Below, piece after piece: positions 11,099 to 22,318 of a stretch of DNA of 64,000 nucleotides; position 1 is the stretch's first letter; every line of letters begins with the position of its first letter. Position numbers and translations under genes: made by a program. A model generated the notes under the pieces. It made no database searches. It saw nothing but the letters and a program-made list of their open reading frames with translations, and had not been told where the DNA came from. Source of the stretch: Sanghuangporus weigelae (lineage: Eukaryota; Basidiomycota; Agaricomycetes; Hymenochaetales; Hymenochaetaceae); contig CP137323.1 in assembly GCA_033182465.1 (NCBI GenBank), forward strand, positions 2,170,001 to 2,234,000. Reading direction: 5' to 3'.

Positions 11099-13211
11099 AT
11101 GTCCCTAAAAGCCGAGCTCGAAACATGGGCAGCAGCGCTCAAGGCCTACGACGAGGAGGACTTCGAAAAGGCGCTCGACCTCTTCAGCCGCATCGCCGAC
11201 TCCTCCAAGATCCTCACAAACATGGGCCTCATATACGCCACGCTCGGCGAACACGAGGCTGCCGTCGAGCAGTTCAACGCTGCGACCCAGCTGGACCAGT
11301 ACCTGGCTGTTGCGTGAGTGTGGGCACTTTCTTACCTTACCTTTCTTTCTGTTTTTGTTTTGCTATATGCTCCCGGGGACTGTTCGCAGTCTTGGCAGTC
11401 TGGGGACGCATATTGGCGCTAGCTGCGAGGGTCGCTCGCTTTGAGCCTGCGTCGGCGGCCGCTCCAGCCAGGTGGCTGCCGCGTTGCTGCGTTGAGCATC
11501 AGAAGTTGCCGGAACCGAGAACTGCGCAACGGGCAATAGCTCTTGCTTATGTAATCACAGAAGTTAACTCTACTTCGCAGGTACTTCCAATGCGGCGTGT
11601 CGAACTTCCTGCTGGGCCGATATGACCTCTCGCTGCGCGATTTCGAAGAGGCGTTCCTCTACCTCCGGGGGAACCAGAACATCAACTACGAGCAGCTCGG
11701 GCTCAAGTTCAAGCTCTACTCCGCCGAGGTGCTCTTCAACAAGGGGCTCTCCCAGATCTACATGGGCAACCTCGATGCGGGGCTCCGGGACATGCAGGAC
11801 GCGCGCATGGAGAAGGCGACGGAGGAGCATAATGTGATTGACGATGCGATTGCGGATCGTGGGGAGGGATATACGGTGTTCAGTATCCCGGTGGGCGTGC
11901 TGTACCGCCCGTCGGAGAATAAGTTGAAGAATACGAGGACGAAGGATTATATGGGCAAGGCGGTGCGTCTTCTCTCGTTCATTTTTTTTTTTTGGTTATA
12001 TGCGTACTGATTTGTTTGCGGGGTCGGGTTGATAGAAACTTATTGCAACGGAAAGCGCAGAAGAAGCGTATACGGAATTCACGGGTATCAATCGCGCAAA
12101 GCGCGGGTTTACAGGTACAGGCGCACCTATCACTTCGGAATCGGATCTGGCTGCTGCAGCTGCTGCAGCACCACCGGGTGGTCTTAGTCGCAGTCAGACG
12201 GTTCCTCCGCCGCGCTTGACGGTGGACGACACGCGCCCGGCGAACTTGATGCGTTCGCGTACGGCCTTTGTCTCGGGGTCGGGTGTGCCTTCCGCCGGCG
12301 GTGCTGGTGGAGGGCTGCAGAGGAGCATGACGATGAGGCCGCCTGCCTCTCCGCAGACCGCCCTCGGGGGTGGACCGACGAGAGCGCTGAGCGTGCGGAA
12401 CAAGAACATGAACATGAACATGAACATGGGCGGCGGCGGGCAGAACGTCCGCTCACCCACCGGAGGTCCTCCCCCTCCCCCGCCCGAAAAGAACAACAAC
12501 TCGCTTGAGGTGAGCGGGATGAGCATGGGCGGGGGACCGCGCGTGACGGAGATATACGACGATTATATGAATGTGTACGGCGAGGATCCCGCTCCGCCCG
12601 TCCCGCCCCCGGTCGCCGGTCCTGTTGCAGGAAGTGGAGGAGGAGGAGGGGGGAGAGTGGCAGTGTGGGCGCGGAACAACGCGAACCCGGCGAACACGCC
12701 CTCTCGCGCGCCATCTACGCGCGCCCAATCCGCATACAGCAGCTTCACCTCCGGCTCTCTGCGGCGCAAGCCCACGCGCCGGCCCACCGTGGGCGGCGGC
12801 GGTGGCGGGTCATCGCGGAGCGGAGCGGGTCGCCCGATGAGTCCGTACGAGGAGGAAGAAGAGGGGTACGTCTCGGGGGAGTACGACGAGCCGCCCATCC
12901 TCTACGAGCTCACCAAGATCCGGGTGAAGCTGCACTACGCGGACGAGGTGCGCGGGATGACGATGCCGCCTGAGATCTCGTGGGAGGAGTTCCAGGCGAA
13001 GGTGTATAAGAAGTTCGACAAGCGCGCCCCTCCCCCATCGTCTAGTTCTAGTATGGGAGGAGGGGAGCTGGCGATGAAGTTCCGCGATGAGGATGGCGGG
13101 AAGGTGAGTTTGAGGGACGACTCGGATTTCGAGCTTGCGATCGAGACGGCGCGCGAGGTGGCGAAGGGGCGCGCGGAGGGGAAGTTGGAGATCTGGGTGA
13201 CGGATGTGTGA
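11099..13211 (+). CDS. noxR: NADPH oxidase regulatory subunit NoxR (p67phox-like)
   Basis: Cytosolic activator of fungal NADPH oxidases, working with Rac GTPase in polarised growth and differentiation. Three exons: 11099-11313, 11581-11961 and 12036-13211. The N-terminus is four TPR units (from LETWAAALKAYDEEDFEKAL to LSQIYMGNLDAGLRDMQDAR). Then comes the p67phox-type activation segment IPVGVLYRPSENK and KDYMGKAKLIAT, which closely matches the same block in human p67phox. A long low-complexity middle follows, rich in Gly, Pro and Asn-Met repeats. The C-terminal PB1 domain (LTKIRVKLHYADEVRGM ... FRDEDGGKVSLRDDSDFELA) carries the acidic OPCA motif, so it should pair with a basic PB1 partner such as Cdc24 or BemA. 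As in other fungal NoxR there is no SH3 domain. Exon 3 is much more GC-rich than its surroundings. Confidence 0.95.
12406..12429 (+). repeat. in-frame hexanucleotide microsatellite in noxR
   Basis: Four copies of AACATG encode Asn-Met repeats in the disordered linker between the TPR/activation part and the PB1 domain. The period is a multiple of three, so length changes keep the frame. Confidence 0.85.
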
Positions 13212-15834
13212 AGGGCGCGCCCCCGCGCCGCGTCTTCATGAGCTTTGGTATCTTTCTTGTCCCTCCCTTCTTGGGTTTCGAGCTGTATATTATCGTCTCC
13301 CTTCTTGTCTTTCCCCTGTCTATTCCTTCACTTACTCACTATCAGTAAGTACGTATGTTGTGCATACCCCGTCCGCTAGTAACCACATACTTACTTCGCG
13401 TATCTTCAACTTCTTCTTGTCCCCGGGACTGCTGATCTACACACGATACAATAACAAACACGGTTGTGTGTACTTAGAATCGAAACCAACCAAATGGATT
13501 TGTCTCAGTCAGTATTATCATCCCGTTCCAACTGGCGTCGAATGCGATTATCTCTAGTTCACTAAGTATTAGGTACATATACTATAATGCAGGACTCGAC
13601 GTATTCTATGCTCCCGCCGTAAAATGGTATACATGTAAATGAGCGTTGATAAATTACAGACAGACTCGGACGCTGACTCCTGTACAGTATATGTGCACCT
13701 CCCACTTCACTTCTAGATCGTCCGTCCGTCCCCCATCTCTATAAGCCTTCGCTGGAACGAGCCAGACCGACCCCAGACTGGGGGTTAATATTAATAGGGC
13801 TCCGGATGATCCAGGTGCGGCTTGCTTGCTGATGGAGACTCAGCCAGGAGCAGAGCAGAGTAGAGAGAGCCGAGAGAGAGCTGCTGCTGGTATGGTATGG
13901 TATGCTATACTATTTTCTGTTTTCCGTTTCTGGGTGGAAAATGAAGCAGAAGCATACTAGTGCCGAGTCGGATTATATATTGAGCGACGTGCGTGGTGGA
14001 TGAGTAAAGACGTCGTGTTGTGAAGAGTGAGGATGTGGACAGCAACCAACTCGTTTCCATTAGGATTACAGTAATCGCCCTCCAAGCTCTTGGTTTGGTT
14101 CGCCAAAATAACACCCTCAGTGGGGTCTATGAATTATGATTGATGTATATCGATGCGATCTACTACTTGGGCACCACATAATCACCAAAAAAAAAAAAAC
14201 ATATCATGGTACTAGACTGTACTACTACCGTCGTAGGCATGCTGCACAGGTGCGCGACACGACGACCACGACGTTGCAAGATGTTTCCCACGGAACAAAC
14301 AATAGGAAAAGTTGTTACATTTCAACATGTGCAACGTCTTATGTATGCGTGATGCACTTATACAGCCCACGGCCACGGAATGACGACCCGACCGGTGCTA
14401 GCTAGTACTAGTCTCTCGGCTCGTTTTGGAGATGCAATATACTTGAGCGAACACTACACCGCATATAGTTCTGTAGTTTTTTTTGGTCTTTGGCGGCTCT
14501 ATATAATGATATCCGAATTGCATAGTACCAAAAGAATAGAAGAAGAAAATGACATTGCAATTGCAATTTCGAATGTGCCTCCAAAAAAAAAAAAAAGACG
14601 GAATCAGACTTGGAACGGCGATATCGTACTGTAATACGCAGCTGACAATTCAATTCGCTCCAAACGGTCAAAGGAGGTCTCAGAAGACGAACGAACACGG
14701 ACACGGACATGCTCCGTTCCATTACATCACGCATGCTATTTGACCAAGCAACTCAAGACGTTCTCTGCTTTGTTACCACGTCACGTCATGACCACCACGA
14801 TGATGATCTAAAGTCCTCGGGAACAAAGGAAGCGCACTTGCAACTCGGTCCGATAACCATGCCAATCTCGGGGCGGGGATTGGTCCTGTCCAGCTTGCAG
14901 CGATAACGAGGCGCTCCAAGAAAAAAATTCAAATAAATAAAAATAAAAATAAAAATAAAAATAAAAACAGGACTGAAGGCAGGAGAGCATGCATGCATTT
15001 CGCCCATCTACTTATGAGCACTTTCCTGGGCCGTTTCTGGGCCCCCCCCGCCCCCCAGCTCTGGATCTGTAACTCCTCACTGGAACACACAAGTCCAAGC
15101 GACATCGCGGTATTGAGCGAGCCCCGAAAAAAGGGTAAACCAATACGAAACAGCGATATCATGATAGTTGGGCACGACTGGATAGTGGTAACTCGGACAT
15201 TCTGAATCCTGATACCCCGAATGCGGAACCTTTTGAGACTGGGGGAAAAAAAAAAGAAAGAAAGAAAAAGAAAAGAAGGCAAGGCTGAAGACAGGGATGC
15301 ATTCACTTGGACGAGCCCAATTGAATACTATCTATCAGCGTTGTGATCATGAACGATTCAGGTGCTGCTGATGGTGACCCAATGCCCGAGAGCTGCTGCT
15401 ATTGCTGCTTCTGGGTAGGAAATGAAGTATACTGTAGACTCACACTATTACTGTATCGTCATGTTGCTGATTCGGAGTGTTGGACGAGATGGTGGACGAG
15501 CACAGAGACGTTGTGAAGGCTGATGAGTGATTCGTGAAGGCTGATGAGTACTCGTGTGATTGTATGGTAATCATTACATTACATTTACATAAGTATGATC
15601 ACCAATTTTTTGTGATGAGTCTGCCTTCGAATTTCAGTCGGTGGTCGTCAGTCGCAGTCCATCTGCACTTAGAATGATAGAATATCGCGAACTTGGGAAG
15701 CGATGTAGATTAATACTCCAATTAGTTACAGTGTCTTTCTATCGGCTCAAAATTCCAGAGGGAACAACTTGAAACATCTCATTTTATTTCTTTCTCTTGA
15801 TTAATCCCGATATATCTTTACTGATCATTCTTGG
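13212..15834. other. intergenic region 3' of noxR
   Basis: About 2.6 kb with no supported gene. It contains poly-A tracts (14189, 14581, 15246), an (ATAAAA)n microsatellite at about 14932-14967, and a doubled motif (gtgaaggctgatgagt) near 15515-15550. The parts 13855-14030 and 15385-15515 look weakly alike (a ctgggt.gaaaatgaag block followed by ggtgga.gag.), possibly an old duplication. The small frames on either strand show nothing. Confidence 0.5.
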
Positions 15835-16473
15835 GTAAGGTAGGGAAAGTATAAACTCGACTAGCTGTGACGCGCGTCGCGCGACCCTGACCTTCCTCAT
15901 TTGGCACAACAACACAACTCTTTAATTCTGCCTCCCACACCTCAGAAGCATACATTTGTCCTGCGTACATGTCTTTGGATTGTAGATACCTACAGATATA
16001 TGTTTTTAAATTTCCGAAATACTAAGATTTGGCCTACCAATTAAGGAAACAAGTTTTTTTGCACCAAATGGCTCAGAATTCATTTTCCATCATCCTGGCG
16101 AAGTTTCAGAAATTTTTGAAATTTTGACCTCTGGATTTTTGCCGCTTCCCGGAAAACTCCGAATGACTAATACAGCCTATATATAGTAATTTTATGCTTA
16201 GTTAACCATTATTAGTAAGAGTCATTTCTTATGGATTCCGTGGGTGCTTGGAACTCAGCATAGACTTGCTTAAACATCATAAAAAGCATTCTATCGTACA
16301 TTAAGACACATTGGCAGGCAAATGCCATGATATTTTGGTGTTCAACAACTACCGGGATATCTGACCTCGAGATTTTTGCCGCTAGGGTCCTTCCTAATTG
16401 GGCTAGATCAGGGACTTTCAGGGTCATCAGTCACATGTGACAGCTAGTCGAGTTTATACTTTCCCTACCTTAC
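15835..16473. mobile_element. MITE-like nonautonomous DNA element with perfect 33-bp terminal inverted repeats
   Basis: The 33 bases at 15835-15867 are the exact reverse complement of 16441-16473. Both begin GTAAGGTAGGGAAAG read inward, and similarity continues imperfectly to a shared GACCCTGA about 57 bp in. The interior is AT-rich and non-coding; it holds a 22-bp direct repeat (16125-16146 and 16362-16383, two mismatches). If the element proper starts at AGGTAGGG it is flanked by TA on both sides, as in Tc1/mariner-type insertions; because TA is self-complementary this is weak evidence. No transposase is encoded, so it would depend on one elsewhere. The right end overlaps the 3' end of the CoA-transferase gene. 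Confidence 0.8.
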
Positions 16474-18210
16474 ATTCATTCCCAATAACACCCCGAACCT
16501 TCAGCTTATCAAGGTCAGACTCAGAGAGACCCAAGATCCCTCCGAGAACTTCTTCGTTATGCTGTCCGAGGTCAGGTCCAGTCCATCTCGTCGGAATGTC
16601 GTTTTCCATAAGCGGTATCACGCGATGTACGTCTAGGTCCCAGCCTCCAGATTCTGATTCTTCAGTAGGCTTGCTGCCTTCACTCGGACTTCGGTAAGGT
16701 ACGCGGACGCGCTCGATCGTACCTCGTTCGCGCACATGCTCGTTCTCCATGATATCTTTGATGTTCATCACCCTTCCGACAGGGACATTTGCGTCGACCA
16801 TAGCCTTAACGACCTCTTCCGGAGTACGTTTGCTCGTCCACTCGATGATGGCATCTTCGATTTCCTGCCTGCGAGGAACGCGATTGTGATTTCCTAGATA
16901 GTCGGGCCCGATGAGGTCTGGACGTCCGATAGCCGTCATGAATCGCTCGTAGATGGATTCTCCATTCGCTCCTATCAGGACGTACGCGGAGGGTACTGAG
17001 GTTGGGTATGCGTTTGTTGGGACGATGCCTGTGATGGAGGAACCGGATGGACCGCGGATGACGCCTTTGCGCGAGTATTCTGGCACAATGCCTTCCATCA
17101 TGTTCATCATGCTTTGGAGAAGCCGTCAGCATGTCTGAGGGCTTCTTTAAATATTCCTTATTACCTCTCCAAGATGCTGACATCGATGGTCTGCCCTCCC
17201 CTTTTGCCGTTTGACCGGCGTTTGTCTCTTGATAGCAGCGCTAACACCTTTTCAAAAACAGTCAGACTAGTCGATGAACAAAGTAATCCGATCCCAACTT
17301 ACCGCACCAAAGGCCGCGTGCAGACCGGTGATTGAGTCACCCAAGCTGATATTGGGCCGAACCGAAGGACCAGCTAGTTGACCATTCTCGTCGGGAAATC
17401 CGTTGATATAGCGGAACCCGGCTTCTCCTTCGCAGACTGTTGCGTATCCCGGACGGTGCGCCCATGGACCTGTCTGACCATATCCACTGACTCGTGTGAA
17501 TATGAGATCTGGGTTGTGTGGATGGATGTCGGATGGACCGAGTCCCCATTTCTCTAGAGCTGGATAAAATAAGTAGGTATAATATCTCCGCATATAAGTC
17601 TTTGATAGTCTTACTTCCCGGTCTGAAATTCTCGAGAAGGATGTCAGACTTGATTGCTAGGTCTTTAACAAGCCTGTCTCGAGAAATCCATGCTATCAGA
17701 GATAGCAAAATACGAATACAATCTTCCACTCACTTCTTTCCCTCATCCTTCCTCATATCTATCGTCACGCTCTTCTTGTTCCTAGATATACTTCTGAACC
17801 ATATGCTGGTACCATCGATATCAAGTTCCCTCCATACACGAACGGGATCTCCGACGCTAGGAGACTCTACTTTGATTACTTCTGCACCAAAATGTCTATA
17901 AATTAAAAAAATCATTATAAGAACAAGGTAGAGGTTGTAATATCAAACTGTGCACCCCAGAAGTTGTCCGGCGAATGGTCCTGCAATGAGCTGACCTAGC
18001 TCAAGGACTCTGATACCAGCGAGTGGTAGCTCTGACGTTCCGTGAGGATCGATATCTTGCCTTATATCGTATCGTCTCTTCAGACACCAGACAAAATAAG
18101 TGGCAAAAAAATAAATAAATGAGATACCTTCGACATATGCTAGTGCTGAACGGACGGCAGAAGCTCGTGGCTCCGAATAACCGCAATCTCGCGGCAATTG
18201 TCCGCATCAT
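16454..18210 (-). CDS. mitochondrial CoA-transferase family III (CaiB/BaiF), SUGCT-like
   Basis: Family III enzymes move CoA between carboxylic acids; the closest animal type is succinyl-CoA:glutarate CoA-transferase (SUGCT). The start at 18210 gives MMRTIAARLRLFGATSFCRP, an arginine-rich, acid-free presequence expected to target mitochondria. The mature part reads LAGIRVLELGQLIAGPFAGQ, HFGAEVIKVESP, the RNKKSVTIDM block and SDILLENFRPG. ISLGDSITGLHAAFGA contains the conserved aspartate that forms the acyl-anhydride/CoA-thioester intermediate in this family. The C-terminal domain (ENEHVRERGTIERV, DLGQHNEEVLGGILGLSESD) is complete. About six short introns. The last codons run into the inverted repeat of a DNA element, which supplies the stop codon at 16454-16456 and the final residues KVGKV. 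The catalytic core is far upstream and should be unaffected. The exact acyl substrate is inferred from family resemblance only. Confidence 0.9.
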
Positions 18211-18723
18211 CTTCCACCACGCAGAGATGGTCGGTGTTGTTGAGCGCGATGCGAGTAACACATGCCATTTACGACCGGGATGAGTCCCATGCCCATGGTC
18301 AACGTCCGGAAGAGAAGTAGAAGTCTGAAAACGTGATTATCCGCGCCGAAATAGATTTAGCCCCCAGACGTCTGAACCTTATTGGCTCCTTCCTAAACTA
18401 GATTTCAACTACAACTAGTAACTACTATAGAGGACGAATGAACAAACAACCATCTATGAGCGGATAATGTTAGAAGAAGCCATGTATATGTACAATTAGC
18501 TTGTCCTAATATTATCGTAGACGGTGAGCAGAATAATTATACAGTTTCTTTATATACATCACAGGTCGGGTAATCTTTGTAAAAGAGACAGGGTGAAATG
18601 ACGGAGAAAGGCAGACACGAGATACAAGAAATAAATAATATTAGAACAAGCAAATTGTCAGATGTACCTACCAACGCGAATAAAACGAGCTAATTCCGCG
18701 TGTACTGAACTTGCTGGGAATCT
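18211..18723. other. intergenic region
   Basis: About 510 bp between the CoA-transferase start and the stop of the next minus-strand gene. AT-rich, with no coding potential seen. It should hold the promoter of the CoA-transferase and the terminator of its neighbour. Confidence 0.5.
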
Positions 18724-19991
18724 TTAAACTTCAAAGCGAGGGAAAGAGGGAAGGGAAATTTCGGGAAACGCGATATCAGAGCTGTTGCTGTCCTCCGTAA
18801 TCCGCAATTTCATAGACGTAGCATCGGCCAGACGGTCGACGGTCTCGTCCATTGGAGCATCAAAATGATTTTGCTCAAAGTTCGCAGCATGACCATCGTA
18901 GCCCTCGTCGTAATCTTCGTCAATACGACGCACAGGTAAGACAAGGCAGGCGTCAGGGGTGCCCGGCTCTGCTACAACGGGCGACAACAAGTAAGAGGTG
19001 GACGGTGTGGAATGCGAACTCATCATCATGTCTGGAGTCGATGGACCGCTGACGAATGACTCCGTCGTAATGCTGCGACTAGCGGAAGGCTGGGAGAGCT
19101 CATACTCGTCGTCCGCGTCGAACATCATCTCGTCATCGATATGAATTCCGCTAGACGCAAGCTGTGTCTTGACATCACTCATGAAATGCAAGAACTTCTT
19201 GTACTTGAGATTCAGAGCGTCGTACTTCTGACGCAACCTCTCATTTTCTTCCTGAAGCCTGTCGCATGCGCAGACTTTCTGCTCGACGGACGGTAGAGCG
19301 GAAAAGCTGGCCTCCGGAGACGGGTAAGGATCATAGCGAGGATAAAAGGGGCCGCGTCGTGAAAAGACTGTTCAAGGGCTAAGAACATGTACGAGCAGTT
19401 TATAATATTCTCGACATACCTTCTGGCGCTTCGCCAAAGTCAGTTATATCAGGCATACCAATAACCTTGCCGGTCGGCGAGGAGGACATCCCACCGCCAG
19501 AGGGCAAGTCGAAGGCTAAATCGATGAAATCTTCAGATCAGAAACTTCATTTCATCGTGAAGTACCTACCCATATCCGTTGGGAGAGTGCGCCTCCTCAT
19601 CTTCCTTGTCTTCTTTATCGGTGTCTTAGGATCTGTCGGAGAGTGTTAGAAGAGGGAGGATGAGGGAGTATGACAAGAATGCTTACAGGGCGCCGAAACT
19701 GAGCCGAAGAATATATCCATCTCTTCGTTGAGAGAGGGAGGCGAAGCCTTCCCAGTCTGACGGCGCCACTCGTTTACCGACTTGCGCTTGCGGAACTTGT
19801 GGGTCTCTGCGCCCGGAATCACAGTAGGGATGGCCGATTTGACGGGCGTCGAAGTGAGCAAGAGATCGTCTTCTTGAAAACGGACCTTACGCTATGCCTA
19901 ATGTAAGCACGACTTAACAAGACAGACAATGCGCGCTCACCTCGTAAACTTTGGCCGTCTTGGCCTTCTCTTTTCTGACGGGTCCAACCAT
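18724..19991 (-). CDS. unrecognised nuclear-type protein with short coiled coil
   Basis: Not assigned to a family. Exons chain from MVGPVRKEKAKTAKVYE (start 19991) through RKVRFQEDDLLLTSTPVKSA, HKFRKRKSVNEWRRQTGK, a basic block TPIKKTRKMRRRTLPTDM, DLPSGGGMSSSPTGKVIGMP and a coiled coil (VEQKVCACDRLQEENERLRQ, KYDALNLKYKKFLHFMSDVK) to an acidic Ser-rich tail ending LPSFPRFEV. Five or six exons with short introns. Several Ser/Thr-Pro sites beside basic patches (TSTPVKSA, RRRTLPT) look like cyclin-dependent-kinase targets, and the basic clusters look like nuclear localisation signals. A chromosome- or spindle-associated role is a guess; nothing in the sequence proves it. Confidence 0.6.
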
Positions 19992-20892
19992 TTTATTGAG
20001 TAGAGGCAAATGATGTCGAGAGTGTCGAGAGTGTACGGAGATAGCAAAAATACTCTGAACTCGAGGAGCTGGTAATTGGAGATTGTCGTGGTTGGAGCTA
20101 AACTGAGACGAGATGTGGATTGAACTGAAAGAAATGGCCGTGACCGTGGCTCGATGAAGTCACGTTCCAAGTTTCCCGCGCTCCCCTCCCTCGAATTTAT
20201 CCTCCAAAAGTAAATTGAAATGAGAAAATATTGTCTCTTAGCATCGGATACGCCCAGTTGTAAATCACAACCTGCGAACGCTGGCCTGGCCTATTTTGGC
20301 TACTGCAGGCACTCGTTAGCAAGTATCCGAGCATAACGAACGAAGAGGCACATCAGCATACAAGAACATCCGTTCAGCGGTTGCGATCAAGCAAAGCCCG
20401 TCGCGTCGACGGAAAGGCCCTCGCATATTTCGCTGGCTCGAACGAATATCTGAGAGCCTTCTATCGTCACAGCCACCTAACCCAAATAGGAAACGGCCCT
20501 CGTATAAAGAAGGTATTTGTCCCGACTTCTATTGTTCTGCCGTCCTTTTACCAACCAGTGGACTCTCTGCAAAGGCCATAGCAACAAATTCGCCAGAGGC
20601 TCAGCTCTTGTCTTCCATCCATTGATAACACGACAGAATCTGAGCCACCTACTTGATTCCGACATCCATCATCCCCGTTACACTTCGCACTCATCGGTGC
20701 AAACTAACAAGCCACCAATTAATAGTTTGCTCTATCCTTAAGATAGGTACGTAGGTGATCATTAAAATAGCTTGGGCAGGTATCGATGTCATTAGACGAC
20801 GGGCCATACCCGCGATCTAGCCACACGAAACGATACGTACCAAATAAAATAGTATGTAAATTACCACTTACAAGGCTCCCGGTTGCTCACAC
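19992..20892. other. divergent intergenic region
   Basis: About 900 bp between two divergent starts. Short overlapping frames (20381-20581 plus, 20477-20665 minus) have no visible family features. Nothing else recognised. Confidence 0.45.
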
Positions 20893-21988
20893 ATGGTTCT
20901 TGCGGTGCAGCCTAATACCAACGACATGTCGGCGCCGCAAACTGCTCGCAGATCTGCGCGGCTAGCAAACAGGACGTCGGCTTCAAGCCATGGGCCCTCG
21001 TCAGGTGGGCAGAAGGCCGGGCCTTCTTCCCGTCGCGCGAAGCTGCCGATGAAAAGTCGCTCGCAAGGAGAAGAGGCGGATTGGGAATGTACTCCTCCCC
21101 CACGTTTTGCGTGTAAGCTATCTTTTCTCCACCGAGTCCGCCACAAAGAATTAAATCGCTTATCTCCTCTCAGTCAAGGAGAGGTTCAGAAAGGATAAGG
21201 GGAAGAAGAAAGCCATTGAGGCGCCCCTCACCGATCAGCAGCCCCCTAGTGAACCCGTAACCGATTCAGCTAAGGATCACGAACTGCTGATGGAGGTCCA
21301 ACGAGGACAAGCCGCCATGATTGAATACCTGGACGGCGTGTTAGAGGATCACCAAAAACTCCTGGTCCATCTTCCACCCAAGGAGGAGTTTAATGGCCTT
21401 CTGGCATGGTTCTCGAATGTGGAAGAGAGGGTTAGCGCCCGAGACAAAGAGAACGAGCGTCTAAGAATAGAGAACAAACGGCTGTATCGCGAAATGGATA
21501 AGCTAAAGGAGGATTTCCGACAGCTGGAAGAAGCTGTAGAGGAAATAAGGCGAAAAGTCGAAGGCCTTCCGCCCAAGTATAGGCGTAAGTTCGATCCGCA
21601 CGGAAAACCTTTTCGAGATTGGCGCCGGAGCCCGCTTTCCGCAGAGATCATTCCGGGTCCACTCGACACAACGCTTGCGGAACGACAAGGTCGATGGCAC
21701 ACCTCTCCAGTTTTGGTCGAGTCTGAATCGTCCGCAGAAGGCTCCACCGATGCGACACTGGTTGAGCAGGAGACGACACGCAAGCGCCGAAGGGAGGAAG
21801 ATGAGCTTCTCGGGGAGAATGCCATAGCAGGTGACGCGAAGCCTTGCCCATATCCGCCAGTCGGTGGTAAAACGACATGGTTTACCAACGCTCAAGGCGA
21901 CTTGTCCGCGCCACCAACGAAAAAACGACGAGTGCGTATCAAAGTGCCACTACCTGCTCACGACAGCGGAGCCGCAGGCATTCGTTAG
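20893..21988 (+). CDS. unrecognised coiled-coil protein with nuclear localisation signals
   Basis: Two exons; the intron begins at the GTAAGC near 21112 and ends at the CAG just before 21174, giving PPPRFAFKERFRKDKGKKKA across the junction. The N-terminus is Ser/Arg-rich and disordered (TARRSARLANRTSA). The centre is a long charged helix (ARDKENERLRIENKRLYREM, DKLKEDFRQLEEAVEEIRRK) that should form a coiled coil. The C-terminus has two basic clusters (TRKRRREEDE and TKKRRVRIKV) typical of nuclear import signals. No enzyme or DNA-binding fold is visible. It lies in tandem 330 bp upstream of ELP1. Probably lineage-specific; function unknown. Confidence 0.6.
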
Positions 21989-22318
21989 TTCCCCGACGCG
22001 GTGTGCTATGGATTTCTTCCTCCTTTCGTGAAAAAATACGACCCGCACGAACGATGTTCGACCTTTTTCTGCTTTGCCCACTGTGTTCCTGTACTGATAA
22101 TTATACCTTATCCCTTGCATCATAAAGTAGATGGTCGCTTAATAAAAGACGACGAACGGGATGAAAGTGGGTGTAGGAAAGAAGCCGTCATCCGTTGAGC
22201 CTTCGTACTGTACTACCACCCCCATCACGTGCTTACAATTTTGAGCAACTCCGCACCACCTTGCGTGCGGACTGTGAACTAGCATAACACGTCTCTAGTA
22301 CTCGGATTGCTCTTTAAA
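21989..22318. promoter_or_regulatory. intergenic region, ELP1 promoter side
   Basis: 330 bp between the coiled-coil gene's stop and the ELP1 start. It contains a CCACCCCCATCACGTG block near 22214-22230; its CACGTG is an E-box-type core. No other element stands out. Confidence 0.4.

Noticed and set aside
12184-12898. Long open frames on the minus strand and in other frames across noxR exon 3
   Set aside because: Shadows of a GC-rich, low-complexity coding exon whose true frame carries the PB1 domain.
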